Assembly (NCBI RefSeq): GCF_002776695.1
Contig: NZ_LFJC01000003.1
Location: 2,272,487 to 2,336,486 of the forward strand
Direction: 5' to 3'
DNA length: 64,000 bases
DNA from: Bradyrhizobium nitroreducens
GTDB lineage: Bacteria > Pseudomonadota > Alphaproteobacteria > Rhizobiales > Xanthobacteraceae
Every line of letters starts with the position of its first letter. Position 1 is the first letter of the stretch. The notes beneath the pieces are model-generated. The model had not been told where the DNA came from. It saw only the letters and a program-made list of their open reading frames with translations, and did not search any database. Positions 7,081-16,820 of this stretch are shown piece after piece. The translations under genes and the position numbers were made by a program.

Positions 7081-8691
7081 TTGCAAGGTCTTGCGGACTT
7101 TTTGAAAAGTATCGGAGCCGCCCGGTTCGGGGCGATGCTCGCGGTCACCGCCGCGCTCATCGGCTTTTTCGCGTTCGTCATCATGCGCGTCACCACGCCG
7201 CAGATGACGACGCTGTTCACGGACCTCAGCGTCGAGGATTCTTCGAGCATTATCAAGGACCTGGAGCGCCAAGGCATCCAGTTCGAGATCCGCAATGAGG
7301 GCTCCATCATCATGGTGCCCAAGGACAAGGTCACGCGCCTCAGAATGAAGCTCGCCGAGGGTGGCCTGCCCAAGGGCGGCGGCGTCGGCTACGAGGTGTT
7401 CGACAAATCGGACGCGCTCGGCACCACCTCTTTCGTCCAGAACATCAATCACCTGCGCGCCCTCGAAGGCGAGCTCGCCCGCACCATCCGCGCCATTGAC
7501 CGCATCCAGGCCGCCCGCGTCCATCTGGTGCTGCCCGAGCGCCCGCTGTTTGCGCGCGAGGCGCCCGAGCCCTCGGCCTCGATCGTGGTCCGCGTCCGCG
7601 GCTCGCTGGAAGCCCAGCAGATCCGCGCCATCCGCCACCTCGTCGCCTCCGCCGTCAACGGCCTGAAGCCCCAGCGCGTCTCGATCGTCGACGAGGCCGG
7701 CCAGCTACTCGCCGACGGCGCCCAGAGCGATCCGGACCAGCAGATCGGCGACGAGCGCCGCACCGCCTTCGAGAAGCGGATGCGCAAGCAGGTCGAGGAC
7801 ATCGTCTCCTCCGTGGTCGGATCGGGCCGCGCCCGCGTCCAGCTCTCCGCCGATTTCGACTTCAACAAGGTCACCCAGACCTCGGACAAGTACGATCCCG
7901 AGGGCCGCGTGCTCCGCTCGAGCCAGACCCGCGAAGAGCAGAGCATGACCGCCGACAACAACGGCCAGGTCACGGTCAACAACGAGCTGCCCGGCAACCA
8001 GCAGAACAACGGCGTCGCGGCCAAGGACCAGAGCAAGAAGACCGAAGAGACCAACAATTACGAGATCTCCCGCACCACCAAGACCGAAGTGACCGAGGCC
8101 GGCCGGGTCAACCGCATCTCGGTCGCGGTGCTGGTCGACGGCATCTACACCAAGAACGACAAGGGCGAGCTGGCCTACACCGACCGCACCAAGGAGCAGC
8201 TCGACCGCATCGCCGCCCTGGTGCGCTCGGCGATCGGCTTCGACCAGAAGCGCGGCGACCAGGTCGAGGTCGTCAACCTCCGCTTTGCCGACGCCCCCTC
8301 CACCACGCCGATCGCAGAGCCCTCCGGCTTCCTCGGCATGCTGCAGTTCACCAAGGACGACGTCATGTACTTCGTCGAGCTCGGCGTGATGATGCTGCTC
8401 GGCCTCGTCGTGCTGTTCCTGGTGATCCGCCCGCTGGTCAAGCGCATCCTCGCCTCCGACGAGGTCGCCGCCGCCATCTCCGGCGTGCTCGCCGGCCCCG
8501 CGGCTTCCGAAGAGGCCGCGCCGGCCACCCAGCCGCTGCTGCCGAGCGGCGCCGCCAGCGCGATCGACGTCGCCACCATCCAGGGCCAGGTCCACGCCCA
8601 GTCCGTGCACCGCGTCGGCGAACTCGCCGAGCGCAATCCCAACGAAACCGTCGCCATCGTCCGCCAATGGCTGAGCGAATCCGCAAAGTGA
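7081..8691 (+). CDS. fliF: Flagellar MS-ring protein FliF
   Basis: FliF forms the MS ring in the inner membrane, the base on which the motor and export gate assemble. The 536-residue protein has a first membrane segment at about residues 16-36 and YscJ/FliF ring domains (for example LEGELARTIRAIDRIQAARVHL). A second membrane segment lies near residues 424-446, before a FliG-binding tail. The start is a TTG preceded by GGGG; no ATG gives the conserved N-terminus. It is first in the operon fliF-fliG-fliH-fliN-flbD. Confidence 0.95.
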   Translation: MQGLADFLKSIGAARFGAMLAVTAALIGFFAFVIMRVTTPQMTTLFTDLSVEDSSSIIKDLERQGIQFEIRNEGSIIMVPKDKVTRLRMKLAEGGLPKGGGVGYEVFDKSDALGTTSFVQNINHLRALEGELARTIRAIDRIQAARVHLVLPERPLFAREAPEPSASIVVRVRGSLEAQQIRAIRHLVASAVNGLKPQRVSIVDEAGQLLADGAQSDPDQQIGDERRTAFEKRMRKQVEDIVSSVVGSGRARVQLSADFDFNKVTQTSDKYDPEGRVLRSSQTREEQSMTADNNGQVTVNNELPGNQQNNGVAAKDQSKKTEETNNYEISRTTKTEVTEAGRVNRISVAVLVDGIYTKNDKGELAYTDRTKEQLDRIAALVRSAIGFDQKRGDQVEVVNLRFADAPSTTPIAEPSGFLGMLQFTKDDVMYFVELGVMMLLGLVVLFLVIRPLVKRILASDEVAAAISGVLAGPAASEEAAPATQPLLPSGAASAIDVATIQGQVHAQSVHRVGELAERNPNETVAIVRQWLSESAK

Positions 8692-8709
8692 TACGAGAAG
8701 TGATCTGAC

Positions 8710-9807
8710 ATGGCCGCCACACTGCAAAACGCCAACAGCAACGACATCACCAGCGTGATCTCCACGCTCGGCCAGCGTGCCAACACCCGCGCCAAGGACG
8801 GCAAGACGACCGAGCAATTGGCCGGACCGAAGCGCGCCGCGATCCTGATGCTGGCGCTGGGCGAGCAGTATGGCGGCAAGATCTGGTCGTTGCTCGACGA
8901 CGACGAAGTGCGCCAGCTCTCGCTGGAGATGTCGACGCTCGGCACCGTCGAGGTCGACACGGTCGAGGACATGCTGCTCGAATTCGTCTCGCGCATGTCG
9001 GCGTCCGGCGCACTGATGGGCAATTTCGACGCCACCGAGCGCCTGCTGCAGCAGTACCTGCCGCCGGAGCGCGTCAACGGCATCATGGACGAGATCCGCG
9101 GCCCCGCGGGCCGCAACATGTGGGAGAAGCTCTCCAACGTGCAGGAAGAGGTGCTCGCGAACTATCTCAAGAACGAATACCCGCAGACCATCGCGGTGGT
9201 GCTGTCGAAGCTGAAGCCGGAACACGCCGCTCGCGTGCTCGGCATCTTCCCCGAGGACCTCGCGCTCGACGTCGTCAACCGCATGCTGAAGATGGAGGCG
9301 GTGCAGAAGGAGGTGATCGAGAGCGTGGAGAAGACGCTGCGCACCGAATTCATGTCCAATCTGTCGCAGACCCGCCGCCGCGACGCCCACGAGGTGATGG
9401 CGGAGATCTTCAACAATTTCGACCGCCAGACCGAAACCCGCTTCATCACCTCGCTGGAAGAGGACAACCGCGAATCGGCCGAGCGCATCAAGGCGCTGAT
9501 GTTCACCTTCGACGACCTCGTGAAGCTGGATTCCGGCTCGGCCCAGACGCTGATGCGCAACGTCGACAAGGACAAGCTCGGCGTCGCGCTCAAGAGCGCC
9601 AACGAGGACGTCCGCAACTTCTTCTTCGGCAACATGTCCTCGCGCGCGGCCAAGATGCTCCAGGACGACATGGCGGCGATGGGCCCGGTCCGCCTGCGCG
9701 ACGTCGACGAGGCCCAGGCGCTGCTGGTCAACCTCGCCAAGGACCTCGCCGCCAAGGGTGAGATCATGCTGACCAAGAACCGCGCCGACGACGAACTGGT
9801 GTATTGA
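8710..9807 (+). CDS. fliG: Flagellar motor switch protein FliG
   Basis: FliG couples stator force to rotor rotation and is part of the C-ring switch. The 365-residue protein has FliG N, middle and C domains in the usual order. The N-domain begins at [14 protein letters not shown], and the C-terminal torque helix region carries the charged stretch around [19 protein letters not shown]. It starts 18 bases after fliF, and its stop overlaps the next start (TGATG), indicating translational coupling. Confidence 0.96.
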   Translation: MAATLQNANSNDITSVISTLGQRANTRAKDGKTTEQLAGPKRAAILMLALGEQYGGKIWSLLDDDEVRQLSLEMSTLGTVEVDTVEDMLLEFVSRMSASGALMGNFDATERLLQQYLPPERVNGIMDEIRGPAGRNMWEKLSNVQEEVLANYLKNEYPQTIAVVLSKLKPEHAARVLGIFPEDLALDVVNRMLKMEAVQKEVIESVEKTLRTEFMSNLSQTRRRDAHEVMAEIFNNFDRQTETRFITSLEEDNRESAERIKALMFTFDDLVKLDSGSAQTLMRNVDKDKLGVALKSANEDVRNFFFGNMSSRAAKMLQDDMAAMGPVRLRDVDEAQALLVNLAKDLAAKGEIMLTKNRADDELVY

Positions 9808-10430
9808 TGGCAGCTCCCGCCAAATTCCTGTTCGATACCGACTTCGCGGCGCCGGAGCGGACGACGCGCGAGAAGGCCGCGACCGCCGCCGAGATCGCCG
9901 CGAGGGTCGCGGAAGCCGAGGCGCGCGCCTATCAGGAAGGCTTTGCCGCCGGCCAGCGCGAAGCCAAAGCCGAGAGCGACCGCCGCGTCGCGCTCGCGAT
10001 GGAAGAGATCAACATCGGCATCCGCGGCATCGCCGCCGGCATCGGCAACATCGAATCCAAGATGGAAACCGAGGCGGTCGACGTCGCGGTCGCGGTCGCG
10101 CGCAAGCTGTGCGCCGACCTGGTCGCCGCCGAGCCGCTCGGCGAGATCGTCGCGCTGGTCAAGGACTGCTTCTCGCATCTGGTCGCCACGCCGCATCTGG
10201 TCGTTCGCATCAACGATGCGCTCTACGACGCCGCCCGCGACAAGATCGAGCGGCTCGCCAAGCAGAGCGGCTTCGAGGGCCGGCTGGTGATCCTGGCCGA
10301 GCCGGAGATTGCCACCGGCGACTGCCGGATCGAATGGGCCGATGGCGGCGTCGTGCTGGAGCGCGGCGCCATCGCAGCCAAGATCGACGAAATGGTCGGA
10401 CGCTATATCGCGTCCCGCAGGGGGAGCTAA
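9807..10430 (+). CDS. fliH: FliH-family flagellar export/stator protein
   Basis: FliH-family proteins regulate the FliI export ATPase and tether it to the C ring. The 207-residue protein has an Ala/Glu-rich helical N-terminal half (AAEIAARVAEAEARAYQEGFAAGQ, split here as AEARAYQEGFAAGQ) and a FliH/SctL-like C-terminus ending in IDEMVGRYIASR. The ATG at 9807 overlaps the fliG stop. In Caulobacter the gene at this place is called flbE. Sequence similarity within the family is low, so position carries much of the call. Confidence 0.82.
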   Translation: MAAPAKFLFDTDFAAPERTTREKAATAAEIAARVAEAEARAYQEGFAAGQREAKAESDRRVALAMEEINIGIRGIAAGIGNIESKMETEAVDVAVAVARKLCADLVAAEPLGEIVALVKDCFSHLVATPHLVVRINDALYDAARDKIERLAKQSGFEGRLVILAEPEIATGDCRIEWADGGVVLERGAIAAKIDEMVGRYIASRRGS

Positions 10431-10433
10431 GCC

Positions 10434-10784
10434 ATGAGCGACACCGACGGACAGGTCCCGCTGCCCGATCTCAACGGCCCGATGCCGCCGACCGGCACGG
10501 ACGTCGGCTACAACGAGGACGAATATGCGGCGCGCGCCGCCGCCGACCTCGAGGCGGTGTTCGACGTTCCGGTGCAGGTCTCGGCCGTGCTCGGCCGCTC
10601 CAAGATGGACGTCAGCGAGCTTCTGAAGCTCGGGCCCGGCACGGTGCTCGAGCTCGACCGGCGCGTCGGCGAGGCCATCGACATCTACGTCAACAACAAG
10701 CTGGTCGCCCGCGGCGAAGTCGTCCTGGTCGAGGACAAGCTCGGCGTGACCATGACCGAAATCATCAAGGCCGAACGCAGCTAG
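10434..10784 (+). CDS. fliN: Flagellar motor switch protein FliN
   Basis: FliN is a C-ring component bound to FliM and FliH. The 116-residue product carries the SpoA/FliN domain from about residue 38 to the end, with the signature DVPVQVSAVLGRSKMDVSELL and LGPGTVLELDRRVGE. An acidic leader region precedes it. It begins three bases after the fliH stop and is followed 54 bases later by flbD. Confidence 0.96.
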   Translation: MSDTDGQVPLPDLNGPMPPTGTDVGYNEDEYAARAAADLEAVFDVPVQVSAVLGRSKMDVSELLKLGPGTVLELDRRVGEAIDIYVNNKLVARGEVVLVEDKLGVTMTEIIKAERS

Positions 10785-10838
10785 CGACATTGCAGGGAAT
10801 AGCGCGCGGCAGCGCGACCAGACGGACAGGAGACTGAC

Positions 10839-12224
<1,386 letters not shown>

Positions 12225-12250
12225 GCGGGACGCCACGCCGGTTGAAAATG

Positions 12251-12282
12251 CGAATGCCCGGGCTGGTCCCGGGCATTTCCTT
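12251..12282 (+). terminator. Intrinsic-type hairpin after flbD
   Basis: A perfect 10-bp stem AATGCCCGGG/CCCGGGCATT with a five-base loop is followed by TTCCTT. It begins about 28 bases after the flbD stop. The T-tract is short, but the position at the end of a five-gene operon supports terminator function. Confidence 0.8.
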
Positions 12283-12307
12283 GACCATGCGCACCAGCGC
12301 TCGCCCC

Positions 12308-12768
12308 GTCATCCTGAGGTGCGAGCGGCGCGATGCAATCGCATCGCGCCGGGAGCCTCGAAGGATGCACGGCCGAGCCGGCGCGATATAAACACTCACT
12401 TCTTCGATCGAGGTGCTCCCGCACGCCGCTGTGCAAGTTGGCTCACCAATCTCCAATCCGATCGAATGAGCGCTTCCTTCTTGGCGCGGCTCCATCCTTT
12501 GAGCTGGCGCTCGGCCGCAACGCCGTCGGTGATCCGATCGAAATGCTCCGCCCAGACGAGGACGACAGGGCGCCTCGAATAAGTATATCCCGGATAAGCT
12601 CCCGCATTGTGCTCATCGACGCGTTTTGACGTGTCTTCGCCTGTCGCGCTTCCGATGTAGAATGAGCCGTCGGCGCATCTCAGCATATAGACGTAGATGC
12701 CCATCACAACATCCTTCGAGGCTCTCCGCGCGGCGCTTCGCCCCGCACGGCTCGCACCTCAGGATGAC
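12308..12768. mobile_element. 461-bp inverted-repeat unit enclosing a GIY-YIG gene
   Basis: The unit begins with GTCATCCTGAGGTGCGAGC (12308-12326) and ends with its exact reverse complement (12750-12768). A second inverted pair, GAGCCTCGAAGGATG (12353-12367) and CATCCTTCGAGGCTC (12710-12724), flanks the gene closely. The left module also contains a perfect 10-bp hairpin GGCGCGATGC/GCATCGCGCC. The only gene inside is the GIY-YIG nuclease. The arrangement looks like a composite element or REPIN-type pair; mobility is inference. Confidence 0.65.
12396..12704 (-). CDS. GIY-YIG nuclease domain protein (YhbQ/UPF0213-like)
   Basis: This 102-residue single-domain GIY-YIG protein has the motif pair YVY (residues 4-6) and YIG (16-18), a downstream Arg/His region (KRVDEHN), and the catalytic-type Glu in AAERQLKGWS. 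The family includes homing endonucleases, UvrC-type nucleases and small stand-alone proteins of unknown role. The ATG at 12704 is used; a GTG lies directly before it. The ribosome site AAGGA is part of the inner inverted repeat itself, so the repeat supplies the translation signal. The gene is wholly enclosed by inverted repeats. Confidence 0.85.
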   Translation of the reverse strand: MGIYVYMLRCADGSFYIGSATGEDTSKRVDEHNAGAYPGYTYSRRPVVLVWAEHFDRITDGVAAERQLKGWSRAKKEALIRSDWRLVSQLAQRRAGAPRSKK

Positions 12769-12818
12769 GGCAGCGCTTGGGTTGTCAAGATTAATGAAAC
12801 AACCTCAAGATATATCCC

Positions 12819-12957
12819 GTCATCCTGAGGCGCGAGCGGCGCGATGCAATCGCATCGCGCCGGGAGCCTCGAAGGATGCACGGCCGAGCTGCACCCCGGC
12901 GGAAGGAGCCGGGCCGTCGCCCTTCGAGGCCCGCTTCGCGGGCACCTCAGGGGTGAC
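12819..12957. repeat. Gene-less relative of the GIY-YIG repeat unit
   Basis: Its left 71 bases (12819-12889) match 12308-12378 with a single T-to-C difference. Its right end (ending CCTCAGGGGTGAC at 12957) is an inverted, diverged counterpart. The centre holds only about 40 bases and no gene. It therefore has the outer structure of the 461-bp unit without the nuclease, like a MITE derivative. Confidence 0.7.
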
Positions 12958-13066
12958 GATGAAAGGGCTTTGGCTGCTTCGAATGCAAAGGGGGGCCGCA
13001 TCCGGCGACTAGGTCGCACCTGCACCAGGCCCTATAACCACCCGCGAAAACCACGCGGAGAACCAC

Positions 13067-14215
13067 ATGTCTGAAGCTCAAATCACGGACTGGCTGGCGA
13101 CGCAGAAGCAGGCGATGATCGATCTGCTCCGCGACGTCGTGAACATCGATTCCGGCTCCTACGACAAGGAAGGCGTCGATGCGGTCGGTGCGCGGTTCGA
13201 GCGGCATTTTGCCGAGCACGGCATTCCGTGCCGCCGCGAGGCCAACGCCACCTTCGGCGATGCAATCCATGCCGACGTGGCAAAACCCGGCAGCAACGAA
13301 AAACCGGTGCTGTTGATGGGGCATCGCGACACCGTGTTCGGCAAGGGCGAGGCCGGGCGCCGTCCCTTCACCATCAAGGACGGCCGCGCCTACGGACCCG
13401 GTGTCGCCGACATGAAATCCGGCGTCGTGATGAACATCTTCGTCGCGACCGCCTTCCACAAATTCGGCGGCAACCCGCACCCGATCAAGCTCCTGATCAC
13501 CTCGGACGAGGAGATCGGCTCGCCCTCCTCCCGGCCCGTGATCGAGCGCGAAGGCCGCTCCGCCCGCGCCGTGTTCAACTCCGAGCCGGGCCGCCCCACC
13601 GGCAACGTCGTCACGGGGCGCAAGGGCGGCATCTTCATGCACATGACCATCACCGGCAAGGCCGCGCATTCCGGCGCGAATTTCGCCGCAGGCGTCAGCG
13701 CGATCGGTGAGCTCGCGCACAAGATCGTGCATATCCACGCGCTGACCGATCTCGACAAGGGCATCACGCTCAATGTCGGCCTGGTCTCGGGCGGCCAGTC
13801 CGTCAACACCACGGCGCCCTACGCCGAGGGTCAGATCGACCTGCGCTATGTCGATCCGGCGGATCGAGCGCGGGTGATGGACGCGATCGAGACGATCGTC
13901 GCAACGTCTTACGTGCCGGGCACGAGCGCGACGCTGACGATCAAGGGCGAGTTCGTGCCGGTGGTGCAGAGCGCGGAATCCAAGGCGCTATTCGAAGGCT
14001 ATCAGGCGGCCGCACGGCAGGTCGGCCTCACCACGCTGCAGGGCGAGTTCTCCGGCGGCTGCGCCGATTCCGGCTTCACCGCCGCGGTCGGCACCCCGAC
14101 CATCTGCGGCCTCGGCCCGGTCGGCGGCCTCGCGCACACGCCGGAGGAATATCTCGAGATCGACAGCATCGTGCCGCGCGCGCAGGCGCTCGCGCTGGCG
14201 ATTTTGCGGGGGTAA
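13067..14215 (+). CDS. M20 family metallopeptidase (glutamate carboxypeptidase type)
   Basis: This 382-residue zinc-dependent amidohydrolase/peptidase has the metal and catalytic motifs in order: GHRDTVF (His/Asp), GVADMKSG (bridging Asp), SDEEIGS (Glu pair), NSEPGR and a late GGLAHTPEE histidine. The dimerisation domain begins near KGGIFMHMTITGKAAHSG. The overall pattern matches the carboxypeptidase G2-like group that releases C-terminal glutamate from substrates, but substrate is not determined by sequence. GGAGAA precedes the ATG. No signal peptide is seen, so it is predicted cytoplasmic. The gene is flanked by repeats and appears monocistronic. Confidence 0.88.
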   Translation: MSEAQITDWLATQKQAMIDLLRDVVNIDSGSYDKEGVDAVGARFERHFAEHGIPCRREANATFGDAIHADVAKPGSNEKPVLLMGHRDTVFGKGEAGRRPFTIKDGRAYGPGVADMKSGVVMNIFVATAFHKFGGNPHPIKLLITSDEEIGSPSSRPVIEREGRSARAVFNSEPGRPTGNVVTGRKGGIFMHMTITGKAAHSGANFAAGVSAIGELAHKIVHIHALTDLDKGITLNVGLVSGGQSVNTTAPYAEGQIDLRYVDPADRARVMDAIETIVATSYVPGTSATLTIKGEFVPVVQSAESKALFEGYQAAARQVGLTTLQGEFSGGCADSGFTAAVGTPTICGLGPVGGLAHTPEEYLEIDSIVPRAQALALAILRG

Positions 14216-14237
14216 CGTCGAGCGTCATCGCGGCGCG

Positions 14238-14302
14238 ATGCGAAGCCTCGAGCCCGGACTCTCGAGATTCCGGGTTCGCGCTGACGCGCGCCCCGGAATG
14301 AC
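14238..14302. repeat. CCCCGGAATGAC-family repeat half
   Basis: The segment includes CGAGCCCGGACTCTCGAG and ends in CGCGCGCCCCGGAATGAC, identical in its terminal part to the right end of the paired repeat at 43638-43739. It lies at the convergent junction between the peptidase and the small membrane peptide. Confidence 0.65.
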
Positions 14303-14309
14303 GAAGAGG

Positions 14310-14468
14310 TCACGAATAACTCGGCGCATCCGGCTTGCGGAAGATGTGGATGGGATCGCCGGGGATGATCACGGGCTGGCCCGAGAACATCGCATAGGCG
14401 TAGAGCGCGAGATAGGCGATCGCGAGCGCACCGACGGCGTAGAAGGCGAAGGTCGCGATGCGCTTCAT
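14310..14468 (-). CDS. 52-residue single-pass membrane peptide
   Basis: Reading the minus strand from an ATG at 14468 gives an intact 52-residue peptide. It has a basic start (MKRIATF), a hydrophobic segment of about 20 residues (AVGALAIAYLALYAYAMF) and a short polar tail ending FRKPDAPSYS. GGAGCGG lies eight bases before the ATG, a good ribosome site. It follows the flavin reductase gene of the ssu operon by 86 bases and may be its last member. No family is recognised. Confidence 0.65.
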   Translation of the reverse strand: MKRIATFAFYAVGALAIAYLALYAYAMFSGQPVIIPGDPIHIFRKPDAPSYS

Positions 14469-14554
14469 CGTTCCGCTCCATGGCGCATCCCGAACGGGAC
14501 GGCTTCCCGGCTTCTAGAGCGACGAGGCGGAAAAGGCCAGCCTGTGCGCGCCGA

Positions 14555-15136
14555 TCAGACGCTGCGCCGGCTGCGGGTGGGAACGCTGACATCGGCCAGC
14601 GTGGCGGCGTCCTCGTCCTGGTCGACCGCCACATACTGGCCGTGCCAATAGGCCAGCGCCGCATTGCGGGTCGACCCCCTGATGTCCCTGACACGGCCGA
14701 TGACGATGCCGTGCGAGTGGCGCTCCATGATCTCCTCGACTTCGCAATCGAAAGAAGACAGCGCACCGACCAGAAGCGGAACGCCCGAGACCGCCGTCAC
14801 CCATTCGGCACCTTTGAAACGATCGGGGCCCTTCAAGCCGCCCTTGCCGGCAAAACGTTCGGCGACATCGAGCTGGTCGGCATTGAGGATGTTCACGCCG
14901 AAGGCGCCGTGGCGGCGGATCAGGGGGAAGGACGAGGCATCGCGGTTGATGCTGACCAGCAGGGTCGGCGGCTCGACCGACAGCGAGGTCACGGAGGTCA
15001 CCGTCATGCCGGTGATGTCCTTGCCCCGCCCGGCGGTGATGACGCTGACGCCGCCGGTGAGGTGGCGCATGGCGCCGCGGAAATCGGCGGACGAGACGGG
15101 GATTTCAGTCATGAGATCGCGGGGCACTACATTCAT
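14555..15136 (-). CDS. Flavin reductase (DIM6/NTAB family), partner of SsuD
   Basis: Reductases of this family supply reduced FMN to two-component monooxygenases. The 193-residue protein has the flavin-binding split-barrel pattern: FRGAMRHLTGGVSVIT, then TGMTVTSVTSLSVEPPTLLVSINRDAS. It ends in the family's GQY segment. Its location directly downstream of ssuB and the monooxygenase gene makes it the likely FMNH2 supplier for SsuD, replacing the SsuE found in enterobacteria. GGGGAG precedes the ATG at 15136; an inner ATG at 15112 is a possible alternative. Confidence 0.85.
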   Translation of the reverse strand: MNVVPRDLMTEIPVSSADFRGAMRHLTGGVSVITAGRGKDITGMTVTSVTSLSVEPPTLLVSINRDASSFPLIRRHGAFGVNILNADQLDVAERFAGKGGLKGPDRFKGAEWVTAVSGVPLLVGALSSFDCEVEEIMERHSHGIVIGRVRDIRGSTRNAALAYWHGQYVAVDQDEDAATLADVSVPTRSRRSV

Positions 15137-15169
15137 GGCATTGCTCCCCGGAGCGGGGGTTCCCTGTAT

Positions 15170-16006
15170 TTAGGTACGATCGTCCGCCGACAACAGGTGG
15201 CTCAGGATCGAGCTTTCGAGGCCCGCGAGCTCGACCGAGCCGCGCGCGCGGGGCCTGCCTGCATGAACCACAACGTCATGGGCGATGCGGCCTTCCTCGA
15301 TCACCAGCACCCGGTCCGCCAGCGCGACCGCCTCGGCGACGTCATGGGTGACCAGGATCGCGGTAAAGCCCTGGTCGCGCCAGACGCGCTCCAGGAGGCG
15401 TTGCATCGAGATGCGGGTCAGCGCATCCAGCGCGCCGAGCGGCTCGTCCAAGGCGAGCACGCGCGGACGGGAGACCAGCGCGCGGGCGAGCGCGACGCGC
15501 TGCTTCTGGCCGCCCGACAGCACCGACGGCCATTGGTGGCGCTTGTCGGCGAGACCGACCTCGGTCAACGCCCTTTCGGCGCGCGCATCCGCGTCCTGTG
15601 ATGCGCGGTCCCGGCCGAGGCCGACCTCGACATTGGCGAGCACGCGGGCCCAGGGCAGCAGCCGGGGCTCCTGGAACATCACGCGGATGTCCTCGGGCTT
15701 AACATCCTGGCCGAAGCTGATGCTGCCGGCGTCGATCTTGTCGAGGCCCGCGATCAGGCGCAGCAGCGTGCTCTTGCCGCAGCCGCTTTTTCCCACGATG
15801 GCGACGAACTGGCCGGCGGGGATGTGCAGATCGATGCCGCGCAGCACCTCGTTGTCGCCGAAGGATTTTCGCAGGCCGCGGATGGTGAGCGGCAGGCCGC
15901 TCGTCTGCGCCAGACGTTCCTCGCGCACGACGCGAGCGTGAGGCGCGAAATTGGCTTGGCTGGCGAGCTCGGTTTCGGGAAGGGCCGTCCGAAGGGCTGT
16001 CTGCAT
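15170..16006 (-). CDS. ssuB: Aliphatic sulfonate ABC transporter ATP-binding protein SsuB
   Basis: SsuB powers import of alkanesulfonates. The 278-residue protein has an extended N-terminus of about 38 residues before the ABC domain. Walker [10 protein letters not shown] is at residues 72-80, the signature LSGGQ at 163-167, and Walker B ending LDEP near 186-189. The switch histidine is in VTHDVAEA. It lies eight bases after ssuC in a tight operon. Specificity is inferred from the SsuD, SsuC and SsuA neighbours. Confidence 0.92.
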   Translation of the reverse strand: MQTALRTALPETELASQANFAPHARVVREERLAQTSGLPLTIRGLRKSFGDNEVLRGIDLHIPAGQFVAIVGKSGCGKSTLLRLIAGLDKIDAGSISFGQDVKPEDIRVMFQEPRLLPWARVLANVEVGLGRDRASQDADARAERALTEVGLADKRHQWPSVLSGGQKQRVALARALVSRPRVLALDEPLGALDALTRISMQRLLERVWRDQGFTAILVTHDVAEAVALADRVLVIEEGRIAHDVVVHAGRPRARGSVELAGLESSILSHLLSADDRT

Positions 16007-16013
16007 GTGATTC

Positions 16014-16820
16014 TCAACGTTTCTGGAAGGCGGGGTGCCAGGAGAGCGTCAAGCGCTCCAGCACACGGGAGGCGCTGTCGGCGAGCTTGCCGAGCAGGGC
16101 GTAGATCAGGATCGAGAGCACGACGACGTCGATCAGCATGAACTCGCGCGCCTGCATCGCCATGTAGCCGAGGCCGGAGGACGCCGCGATGGTCTCGGCG
16201 ACGATCAGGGTCAGCCACATGATGCCGAGCGCGAAGCGGATGCCGACGAAGATCGACGGCAGCGCGCCCGGAAAGATCACGCGGCGAAACAGCTCGCCGT
16301 CGGTCATGCCGTAGATGCGGCCCATCTCGATCAGCTGCGGATCGACGGTGCGGATGCCGTGCAGCGTGTTGAGGTAGATCGGAAAGAACACGCCGAGCGC
16401 AACCAGGAACAGCTTTGCGCTCTCGTCGATGCCGAACCAGAGGATGACGAGCGGGATCAGCGCCAGATGCGGCACGTTCCGTACCATCTGCAACGTGGTG
16501 TCGGTCAGCTTCGCCGAGAGTTGCGACAGGCCGTTGGCGAGGCCGAACGCGAAACCGATGCTGCCGCCGATCAGAAAGCCGATCGAGGCGCGCCAGAACG
16601 AGACCCAGATGTTGCGGACCAGCTCGCCGGACAGCAACAGCTTCCAGCCCGAGAGCACGACGTCGCTCGGCGCCGGCAGCACCCGCGTCGGCACGAAGCC
16701 GGTGACGCTGGCAAGCTGCCAGATCGCGATGATGGCGAGCGGCACGATCCACTGGATCAGGCCGTCAATGCGCGGCAGGCGGACGGCGCGCGGACGTGAG
16801 ATGCTGTCGATCAGGCTCAT
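16014..16820 (-). CDS. ssuC: Aliphatic sulfonate ABC transporter permease SsuC
   Basis: This 268-residue inner-membrane permease has about six hydrophobic segments and a typical binding-protein-dependent transport loop ([32 protein letters not shown]). The ATG at 16820 overlaps the ssuD stop (ATGA), so translation is coupled. The order ssuD-ssuC-ssuB is the conserved arrangement for sulfonate uptake. The longer in-frame extension upstream lies inside ssuD and is not used. Confidence 0.93.
   Translation of the reverse strand: MSLIDSISRPRAVRLPRIDGLIQWIVPLAIIAIWQLASVTGFVPTRVLPAPSDVVLSGWKLLLSGELVRNIWVSFWRASIGFLIGGSIGFAFGLANGLSQLSAKLTDTTLQMVRNVPHLALIPLVILWFGIDESAKLFLVALGVFFPIYLNTLHGIRTVDPQLIEMGRIYGMTDGELFRRVIFPGALPSIFVGIRFALGIMWLTLIVAETIAASSGLGYMAMQAREFMLIDVVVLSILIYALLGKLADSASRVLERLTLSWHPAFQKR

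Noticed and set aside
12308..12768. A classical insertion sequence
   Set aside because: Inverted ends are present but there is no transposase (DDE, HUH or serine/tyrosine recombinase), no obvious target duplication, and the size is below that of standard IS elements.
12308..12957. A CRISPR array
   Set aside because: The repeats are long, palindromic, inverted and only two or three, with unequal spacers and a protein gene between; no cas genes are nearby.
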